From contig DXMY01000018.1 in assembly GCA_019413925.1 (NCBI GenBank), forward strand, positions 1-64,000: a DNA stretch of 64,000 bases. Reading direction: 5' to 3'. Below the pieces are notes generated by a model that ran no database searches, was not told the DNA's origin, and was given only the letters and a program-made list of their open reading frames with translations. The stretch comes from Collinsella sp. (GTDB lineage Bacteria > Actinomycetota > Coriobacteriia > Coriobacteriales > Coriobacteriaceae). Position 1 is the first letter of the stretch; every line of letters starts with the position of its first letter. The position numbers and the translations under genes were made by a program. Positions 57,738 through 64,000 of this stretch are shown piece by piece.

Positions 57738-60419
57738 CTACTCCTTCTCGACCGCGCGCATGATCGCCTTGTAGATCTCCATCAGCGGAATAATCAGGAA
57801 GGCAAGGCCCAGGGCAGCGACAACGCCCTTGAGCTCAAGCGTCACAGGGCCAAAGAACATCTCGGCAAGCGTCGGCTGCACGGTCACGATCACCGTCAGC
57901 ACCAGTGCCAGAGCGGCGGAAGCCCACAGCCACTTGTTCTGCTTCTTCATGGTGAACAGCGACGCACGACGGCTGCGCATATTGAAGCAGTGGAAAATCT
58001 CGACCATGTTGAGCGTGATGAACGCCATCATCACGCCTTCCTCGTCGGCATTGCCGGCGATCATATCGGCGATGTGGATGTAGCCCATGTCAAAGTACAC
58101 GCCCACAAAGAAGCTCGCCAGCACCAGCACGGTGATGATTAGGCCCTGGACCACGCAGTCCAGACCCATATGTCCGGCAAAGACACCATCCTTGGCGTTG
58201 CGCGGCTTGCGCTTCATGATGTCGCCCTCGGCGTCCTCCATGCCCAGCGCGAGCGCAGGGAAGCAGTCGGTAACCAGGTTCACCCACAGCAGCTGCACCG
58301 GCTGGAAGATGGTAAAGCCGATGAGCGTGGCGATAAACACCGAGAAGACCTCGGCAAGGTTGGCCGAAAGCAGGAACTGGATGACCTTGCGGATGTTGTC
58401 GTAGATGCGACGGCCCTCTTCGCAGGCACCGATGATGGTGGCGAAATTGTCGTCGGCAAGCACCATGTCGGCGACGTTCTTGGTGACATCGGTACCGGTG
58501 ATGCCCATGCCAACGCCGATGTCGGCGCGCTTGATGGACGGGGCGTCGTTGACGCCGTCGCCCGTCATGGCCACGATCTGGTCGCGCGACTTCCAAGCCT
58601 CGACGATGCGTGTCTTGTGCTCGGGCTGGACGCGGGCGTACACGCCGTAGTCCTCGATGTGCGCGTCGAGTTCCTCGTCGCTCATGCGATCGAGGTCGGC
58701 ACCGGTGATGGCATGGCTGCGATCGGTGACGATGCCCAGCTGCTTGGCGATGGCCACGGCGGTGTCGATGTGGTCGCCCGTGATCATGACGGTGCGAATG
58801 CCAGCGTCGTGGGCCTCGCGGATGGCTTCGGCGACCTCGGGGCGGACCGGGTCGATCATGCCGGACAGGCCGCAGAAGACCAGGTCGTGCTCGAGCGCAG
58901 CGGGGCTGCAGTCGCTCGGGACCTCGGTGTAGGTGCGGCTTGCCAGCGCCAGCACGCGCAGAGCCTCGTCGGCCATGGCCTTGTTGGCGGCCACGAGCTC
59001 GGCGCGACGCTCCTCGGTCAGCGGGACGACCTTTTCGCCCTCGTAGATATGGGTGCACAGGCCGATCACCACGTCGGGCGCGCCCTTGGTATACTGCTCG
59101 TACTCGCCATCCAAGGTCTCGACGATCACGGACATCATCTTGCGGCCCGAGTCGAACGGGGCCTCGCCCACGCGCGGATGCTCGGCAGTCAGGCCGGTGA
59201 GGCCAGCCTTGCCGGCGTCGTTGACGAGCGCGCACTCGGTCGGCTCGCCCACGGCCTCGCCCAGCTCCTCGTCCCACTGAGCATCGGAGCACAGCGCCAT
59301 GCCGGCCAGGAACTTCTCCTTGGGCGCAGCGAGCTCGTGCTTGACGACGGTCATCTTGTTCTGGGTAAGGGTACCGGTCTTGTCGGAGCAGATGGTCTGT
59401 GTGCAGCCAAGGGTCTCGACAGCAGAGAGCTTGCGGATAATCGCCTGGCGCTTGGCCATCTTGGTCACGCCAAGCGAAAGGACGATGGTCACGACGGCAA
59501 CAAGGCCCTCGGGGATGGCGGCGACGGCGAGCGAGACGGCAACCATAAAGGTGTCGAGCAGGGCAGTCGGATCGGTAAGGACGTTGCCCACGCCGTGGCG
59601 GAGGATGTCAACGCCAAAGATGACGACGCAGATGACGATCACCATGATGGTGAGGATGCGGCTGAGCTCGGCGAGCTTCACCTGCAGCGGCGTGAGCTCT
59701 TCCTTGGCCTCGGCCAGGGCGCCGGCGATCTTGCCCATCTCGGTGTTCATGCCGGTGCCGACCACGACGGCGCGACCACGGCCGTACACGACGGTGGAGC
59801 CCATATAGCACATGTTCTTACGGTCGCCGAGCGGCACGTCGTCGGTGCCGGCGGCGAGCTCGATCACGTTGGCATGCTTCTCGACGGGCACGGACTCGCC
59901 GGTGAGCGCGGCCTCTTCGATCTTCATCGTGGCGCTCTCGAGCACGCGGCAGTCGGCCGGGACGGAGTCGCCCGCCTCGAGCATGATCACGTCGCCGGGC
60001 ACGAGCTCGGCGCTCGGCAGGTGCACGAGCTTGCCGTCGCGTAGCACCTTGGACTGCGCCGCACTCATCTCCTGCAGGGCCTCGAGGGCCTCCTCGCTCT
60101 TGGCTTCCTGGACCACGCCCAGCACCGAGTTGACGATAACGACGAACATGATGATGGCGACATCGGCAAAGTCGGGCTCGCCCTTGACCATACCCGTGAG
60201 CGCGCTGATAACGGCGGCAACGATCAACATGATGACCATGGGGTCGGCCATCTGCTCAAAGAAACGCTTCCACAGCGGCGTTTTCTCGGCTTCCTCGAGC
60301 TTGTTAGGGCCTGTCTTGGCGAGGCGCGACGACGCCTCGTCGTTGCTCAGGCCGAGGTTCTCATCGACGCCCTGGTCGCTGAGCACCTCCGCCGCGGCGG
60401 ACAGGTATTCCTTTTGCAT
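57738..60419 (-). CDS. P-type Ca2+-transporting ATPase (type II)
   Basis: Membrane cation pump of 893 residues, closest in plan to SERCA/PMR1-type bacterial Ca2+ ATPases. Visible: AALTGESVPVEK (actuator), the helix-4 site VAAIPEGLVAVVT, phosphorylation motif CSDKTGTLTQNKMTV near 345, KGAPDVVIG, and MTGDGVNDAPSIKRADIGVGMG. The C-terminal six helices are complete. The VAAIPEGL motif supports Ca2+ or a similar divalent ion; Mg2+ or Na+/K+ cannot be excluded. ATG at 60419 after aggagggg. Single gene, followed by two hairpins. Confidence 0.92.
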   Translation of the reverse strand: MQKEYLSAAAEVLSDQGVDENLGLSNDEASSRLAKTGPNKLEEAEKTPLWKRFFEQMADPMVIMLIVAAVISALTGMVKGEPDFADVAIIMFVVIVNSVLGVVQEAKSEEALEALQEMSAAQSKVLRDGKLVHLPSAELVPGDVIMLEAGDSVPADCRVLESATMKIEEAALTGESVPVEKHANVIELAAGTDDVPLGDRKNMCYMGSTVVYGRGRAVVVGTGMNTEMGKIAGALAEAKEELTPLQVKLAELSRILTIMVIVICVVIFGVDILRHGVGNVLTDPTALLDTFMVAVSLAVAAIPEGLVAVVTIVLSLGVTKMAKRQAIIRKLSAVETLGCTQTICSDKTGTLTQNKMTVVKHELAAPKEKFLAGMALCSDAQWDEELGEAVGEPTECALVNDAGKAGLTGLTAEHPRVGEAPFDSGRKMMSVIVETLDGEYEQYTKGAPDVVIGLCTHIYEGEKVVPLTEERRAELVAANKAMADEALRVLALASRTYTEVPSDCSPAALEHDLVFCGLSGMIDPVRPEVAEAIREAHDAGIRTVMITGDHIDTAVAIAKQLGIVTDRSHAITGADLDRMSDEELDAHIEDYGVYARVQPEHKTRIVEAWKSRDQIVAMTGDGVNDAPSIKRADIGVGMGITGTDVTKNVADMVLADDNFATIIGACEEGRRIYDNIRKVIQFLLSANLAEVFSVFIATLIGFTIFQPVQLLWVNLVTDCFPALALGMEDAEGDIMKRKPRNAKDGVFAGHMGLDCVVQGLIITVLVLASFFVGVYFDMGYIHIADMIAGNADEEGVMMAFITLNMVEIFHCFNMRSRRASLFTMKKQNKWLWASAALALVLTVIVTVQPTLAEMFFGPVTLELKGVVAALGLAFLIIPLMEIYKAIMRAVEKE

Positions 60420-60861
60420 ATAGAGTCCCCTCCTGGGATTCGGGCCACTCAGCAGATTGATGCCCGATCATAATTCCCAGGAGAAGGGCAAGGGCTCATC
60501 AAGGCTGCCGTGCTGAGCGGCAGTTGATAGTGGGGCTATGGTACCCCAAAGCGGCGCGTCTAGCCAAAACATTCCAATTGGAAACACGGCTCGAGTGCAA
60601 CGATGCAGACCGTGTGATGCTCAACATTGATAAAACGTTTTTTCTTCGGTGCATCATCAAACTGAAATATCGCCCAGATAGCAGCGGTCAGAACGGTTGG
60701 TAAAGATTTTTCATATACCGTTTTTACCGCAAAAAATGAACTTCTAATTCGGCATACGGTCGATTTTTTGAGGTATTCGGTCGGCATTTCGTTATAATCA
60801 TCTCAGTTTTATTTCTTATGGTTTATCTATCAGCGCAAGACGATGTCAGATGGAGGTCTGA
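60420..60861. other. Divergent intergenic region between the P-type ATPase and pyk
   Basis: 442 bp, no gene seen. It contains a ctgccg/cggcag stem near 60507-60525, a tgggg/cccca stem near 60530-60547, and from about 60700 an AT-rich area with repeated attcgg-type sequence (60748 and 60775). The pyk promoter lies at its right end. An operator for a carbon-flow regulator is possible but I cannot name one. Confidence 0.6.
60793..60798 (+). promoter_or_regulatory. -10 element of pyk
   Basis: Perfect TATAAT, 64 bp before the pyk ATG; the nearest -35 match (TTGAGG, 60768) has a long 19-bp spacer. Confidence 0.6.
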
Positions 60862-62322
60862 ATGTACAAGCGCACCAAGATTGTATGCACCATGGGTCCC
60901 GCCTGCGATAGCGACGAGACCATCCGCGAGATGATCAAGGCGGGCATGAACGTCGCCCGTTTTAACTTCTCGCACGGATCCTACGACGAGCACCACGGTC
61001 GCATCGAGCGCGTCCGTCGTATTTCCAAGGAGCTCGGTCTGCCCGTCGGCATCCTGCTCGACACCAAGGGCCCCGAGGTCCGCACCGGCCTTTTGGTCGA
61101 TGGCAAGAAGGTTGCCGTCAAGACCGGCGACAAGATCGTCGTCACCGCTCAGCCCACGTCCGAGGATTTCCACGGCACCGCTGAGCACATCTCCCTCGAC
61201 TACCTGGCTCTGCCCTCCGAGGTCGAGAAGGGCTCCCTCATCCTGATCGATGACGGCCTGGTTGCCCTCGAGGTCGAGTCCGTCGACGGCCAGGACATGA
61301 CCTGCGTCGTTAAGAACGACGGCCTGATCGGCGAGCGCAAGGGCGTCAACATGCCCAACGTCAACATCTCGCTGCCCGCCATCACCGAGCGCGATCGTCA
61401 GGACATCCTCTTTGGCCTGACCGAGAACATCGACTACATCGCCGCTTCCTTCATCCGTGACGGCGAGTCCGTCCGCGGCATCCGCGAGCTTTGCCGCGAG
61501 AACGGCGGCGAGCACGTGACGATCTTCCCGAAGATCGAGTGCGCCCTGGGCGTCGAGAACTTCGACGAGATCCTCGAGGCTTCCGACGGCATCATGGTCG
61601 CCCGTGGCGACCTGGGCATCGAGATCAAGCCCGAGCTCGTTCCGCACATCCAGAAGGAGATCATCGCTAAGTGCAACGCGGCCTACAAGCCCGTTATCAC
61701 CGCTACGCAGATGCTCGACTCCATGCAGCAGAACCCGCGCCCGACGCGCGCCGAGGTTGCCGACGTTGCTAACGCCATTTACGACGGCACCGACGCCGTT
61801 ATGCTTTCCGGCGAGTCCGCTGCCGGCAAGTACCCGGTCGAGGCCGTCAAGATGCAGGCCAGCATTGCTCTCGAGACTGAGAAGTACCTTCCGGCTCACG
61901 CTCCGCTCGAGGTTCCGGCTGACGCTCACGGCACCCGCGTCGTCAACAACGTTGTGGGTATGTCCGCTGTGAACATGGCTACCACCGTTGGCGCCAAGTG
62001 CATCACCGTGCCGACGACCACCGGTCGTACCGCTCGCCTGATCTCGCACTTCCGTCCCAACATGCCGATCTGCGCGTTCTCCCGCCACGAGTGGGCCGTC
62101 CAGCAGATGATTATGTACTGGGGCGTTATCCCGCACCAGGCCGAGATCACCCAGGGCACCGTCAACGGCACGATCGTCAAGGCGATCGAAACCGCTAAGG
62201 AGCTCGGCTACGTCGAGACTGGCGACCTGACCGTCGCTACCGCCGGCGATCCCCGCATGAGCGTCCAGCTCGAGGACAAGGTCTCCTCGACCAACGTCGC
62301 TTACGTCGCTCAGGTGCGCTAA
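60862..62322 (+). CDS. pyk: Pyruvate kinase
   Basis: Last step of glycolysis, PEP plus ADP to pyruvate plus ATP; 486 residues, cytoplasmic tetramer. Opening KRTKIVCTMGPACDS, substrate site NFSHGSYDEH, LLDTKGPEVRTG, active-site signature IFPKIECALGVENFDEI and TATQMLDSM with the MLSGESAAGKYP loop. Its codons prefer C/T third bases and certain tRNAs (aag, cgt, gct) more than neighbouring genes, a sign of high expression. ATG after ggaggt. Strong terminator at 62351. It competes with the ppc product upstream for PEP. Confidence 0.97.
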   Translation: MYKRTKIVCTMGPACDSDETIREMIKAGMNVARFNFSHGSYDEHHGRIERVRRISKELGLPVGILLDTKGPEVRTGLLVDGKKVAVKTGDKIVVTAQPTSEDFHGTAEHISLDYLALPSEVEKGSLILIDDGLVALEVESVDGQDMTCVVKNDGLIGERKGVNMPNVNISLPAITERDRQDILFGLTENIDYIAASFIRDGESVRGIRELCRENGGEHVTIFPKIECALGVENFDEILEASDGIMVARGDLGIEIKPELVPHIQKEIIAKCNAAYKPVITATQMLDSMQQNPRPTRAEVADVANAIYDGTDAVMLSGESAAGKYPVEAVKMQASIALETEKYLPAHAPLEVPADAHGTRVVNNVVGMSAVNMATTVGAKCITVPTTTGRTARLISHFRPNMPICAFSRHEWAVQQMIMYWGVIPHQAEITQGTVNGTIVKAIETAKELGYVETGDLTVATAGDPRMSVQLEDKVSSTNVAYVAQVR

Positions 62323-62350
62323 ATCGCACTTGCAAGCAGACTTGCATTGC

Positions 62351-62386
62351 AAAGGGCCCGGAAGGCTTCGCCTTCCGGGCCCTTTT
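62351..62386 (+). terminator. Terminator of pyk
   Basis: Perfect 14-pair stem aagggcccggaagg/ccttccgggccctt with cttcg loop, then ttttt; 29 bp after the stop. Confidence 0.95.
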
Positions 62387-62567
62387 TCTGTGCGCTAAAG
62401 CCGGGGCACGGCAAAACACGCGCCCATTTCTTTACCAAAAGCGCGAAATCCGCCCTTCAAGGCCCAGAACTAGGACTCCTGGCTCCAAAAGTGTTCGCCC
62501 GGCGGCAAACCCACACCCCGTGCAGAGCTGCTATATCGTTTTAGCAAGGTCAAGATCAGCCACGTTT

Positions 62568-62693
62568 TCGGAAGTATGCGGCAAATTCTGAGACCTCCGA
62601 GCACACCCCGTTTTTTCGCAACAAAATGCCTGATAAACTAGCCTCAAAAGCCAGGTCTGCTCACAGGGTTCAGATTTTGCCGCATACTTCCGA
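62568..62693. repeat. Inverted repeat with tcggaagtatgcggcaaa ends, upstream of the nuclease-like gene
   Basis: Arms 62568-62591 and 62671-62693 match over 23 bases with one mismatch (tcggaagtatgcggcaaa-tctga), and weaker pairing continues inwards. About 80 bp separate the arms. It ends 55 bp before the gene start. It may be a small non-autonomous element or a paired operator. The rest of 62387-62747 shows no gene. Confidence 0.65.
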
Positions 62694-62747
62694 ATTGACG
62701 CTGGCACTCCTTAATCCATAGGCACGCTTTTCAGCCAGGAGGGCATC

Positions 62748-63821
62748 GTGGATCTGACGCTATGCGGCCAAACTGCTTTTAACTATCACCGCATCCCGCC
62801 GCAAATACTGGGTCTTTACCCTGCCATTAGCCTTGGCAATATGGATCGCAGATGTTGCGGCCTCAGAAGTCATGCGGTTGTAAAAGACCTGCTTCACGCA
62901 CCGCTTCACAGGCTTGTATTCACCCGGGCACAATCCGGGTCGCGAAGCCTGTTTAAATCGCATCTCCTGACCCAAGAGCCACCTCCTGGGTCGTTTAGGC
63001 AGACTGAGCATGGATTTGATGTCACGTCGCCCGAGTTTACGCTGCTCAACCTTGCTGCGAAGGTCTCACGCAACCAGTTACTCATGGCTTGCTACGAGAT
63101 GTGCGGCTCCTTTGCAGTGTTTAAGCCCTGCGAGCGAACGCAGCAACAACTCGATGAATCTATTTCGCTTAAGCTCATTCCACCCAACTGCGGCTGGGAG
63201 CGAGTTAACGACACCAAGGGCAATGACACCAACCTGTGGAAGCGCCAACCGCTCCTCAGCGCGGCGGATATCGCCGCGTTCGCTAAGCAGGCCGCAGGCC
63301 TGCGCGGCGTTAAGCAGCTCCGCTGGGCGGCCGAGCACATGACGGGGCAGACCGCCTCGCCTTTCGAAGTCCAAACATCCATACTCGTCTCACTCCCCCG
63401 TGACGAGGGCGGCATGGGCATCAACATCGCAAACAACGTGCGCATCCCACTCAGCGACGCCGCGCGCTCGCTGTATGACAAAACCTGCTGCTACGCCGAT
63501 ATCCTCATCGAGAGCGCCACCGACAGCATGGGCGTCATTTTGGAATGCCAAGGCCGCTCCGCCCACGATGGCGAAGCCGCAAGCCTCTCCGATGCCGAAC
63601 GCACCACCGCGCTCACCAGCATGGGCTACGATGTCATACAAATTACCTACGACCAGATCAAGGACAAGAAGAGCTTTAACAACATCGCCGAGCTCATTCA
63701 TAAAAAGGCGGGGCTCCCCTACATCCCAAAGACCGATCAGGAACGTACCGCTGAAAATGCCCTGCGACGGGAGCTGTTGGTCGATTGGGTTGAACTGTTC
63801 ACCGTCAAGCCGGCCGGCTAG
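62748..63821 (+). CDS. Coriobacterial-type protein with PD-(D/E)XK nuclease-like C-terminus
   Basis: Protein of 357 residues. The N-terminus (LCGQTAFNYHRIPPQI) and middle (SPEFTLLNLAAKVS, then YEMCGSFAVFKPC) match a family I know only from Coriobacteriia. The C-terminal third has CYADILIESAT, GVILECQGRSAHDG and YDVIQITYDQI, the D...E-x-Q pattern of a PD-(D/E)XK (DUF559-like) nuclease fold. Related two-part proteins include AbiEi-type antitoxins, but I see no partner toxin. GTG at 62748 follows ccaggagg. Its N-terminal region carries an odd inserted stretch with HAPLHRLVFTRAQSGSRSL. Confidence 0.7.
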   Translation: MDLTLCGQTAFNYHRIPPQILGLYPAISLGNMDRRCCGLRSHAVVKDLLHAPLHRLVFTRAQSGSRSLFKSHLLTQEPPPGSFRQTEHGFDVTSPEFTLLNLAAKVSRNQLLMACYEMCGSFAVFKPCERTQQQLDESISLKLIPPNCGWERVNDTKGNDTNLWKRQPLLSAADIAAFAKQAAGLRGVKQLRWAAEHMTGQTASPFEVQTSILVSLPRDEGGMGINIANNVRIPLSDAARSLYDKTCCYADILIESATDSMGVILECQGRSAHDGEAASLSDAERTTALTSMGYDVIQITYDQIKDKKSFNNIAELIHKKAGLPYIPKTDQERTAENALRRELLVDWVELFTVKPAG

Positions 63822-64000
63822 CAGCTAGCGATCAGGGGGACTGCGGGGACGTCAGAAGCGGCAACGCGAGCCGCAAAGCCCGCCTCGGTCAGCTCGATGA
63901 CCTCGGTAAACGTTGCGTCGAAGAATTTCTCGGTCAGCAGGCGGTATGGCGAATGGTCGGGCTCGCCGGGGTTTTCGCGCACGATCTCGTGCATAACGCC
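63818..64000 (-). CDS. C-terminal end of an unidentified protein (cut by the window edge)
   Basis: Minus-strand reading from the edge (frame GGC GTT ATG) gives 60 residues ending in TEAGFAARVAASDVPAVPL and a stop at 63818; it contains MHEIVRENPGEPDHSPYRL and FFDATFTEVIELTE. It is not recognisable from this part. Its stop overlaps the stop of the nuclease-like gene by four bases (convergent). Codon use fits coding in this genome. Confidence 0.6.
   Translation of the reverse strand, partial: GVMHEIVRENPGEPDHSPYRLLTEKFFDATFTEVIELTEAGFAARVAASDVPAVPLIASC

Overview
The window reads as chromosomal DNA of a high-GC (roughly 60%) Gram-positive actinobacterium of class Coriobacteriia, most like Collinsella. 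That placement is inference from gene content: a Tad pilus locus with no outer-membrane secretin (so a monoderm cell), lineage-type proteins such as the nuclease-like product at 62748-63821, many long hairpin terminators, and purine-rich Shine-Dalgarno sites. Most genes lie on the minus strand; only the D,D-carboxypeptidase, a 57-codon membrane gene, pyruvate kinase and the nuclease-like gene are on plus.

Layout. 1-524: right end of an IS3-family element, its transposase frameshifted, inserted in the loop of a long hairpin. 612-2670: LarA-type racemase with an aquaglyceroporin. 3202-9538: PEP carboxylase, histidyl-tRNA synthetase, a wrecked MFS gene and an M20 amidohydrolase. 9655-18468: EamA transporter, two tandem YhgE/Pip proteins and HtpG. 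18671-21275: GNAT enzyme and a CpsC-CpsD-CpsB polysaccharide control module without glycosyltransferases. 21471-28170: phosphate regulation (pstB-phoB-phoR) beside a VanR/VanS-like pair divergent from a secreted D,D-carboxypeptidase. 28332-33646: accessory genes (TM2 protein, AAA ATPase behind a 9/10-bp repeat array, 813-residue unknown). 33741-34873: three identical tRNA-Arg genes interleaved with odd repeats. 34948-45412: translation and housekeeping genes (serS, proC, rlmH, SPFH protein, tatD, rsmA, metG, rsmI) plus a GH5-like protein lacking its acid/base residue. 46458-56059: a 12-gene Tad/Flp pilus operon with a frameshifted tadC. 56312-64000: rsgA, a Ca2+-type P-ATPase, pyk, the nuclease-like gene and the end of an unidentified gene.

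The most unusual signal is at the tRNA genes. The Arg, Leu and Phe tRNAs are each followed by an element about 144-150 bp long (71 bp in one case). It is bounded by a copy of that tRNA's own last 20 or so bases on one side and an inverted T-arm/3'-end-like sequence on the other. Inside is a GC-rich core of several hairpins, and the tRNA terminator is repeated beyond it. The repeat period is 186-190 bp at three different tRNA species. The core hairpins differ in sequence but keep their order, with compensatory base changes. The tRNA-Ser gene has a remnant.

Other points to follow up: the VanRS-like pair without vanHAX, the catalytically defective GH5 protein, the NPA-to-NQA change in the aquaglyceroporin next to larA, and the 6-unit repeat array upstream of the AAA ATPase.
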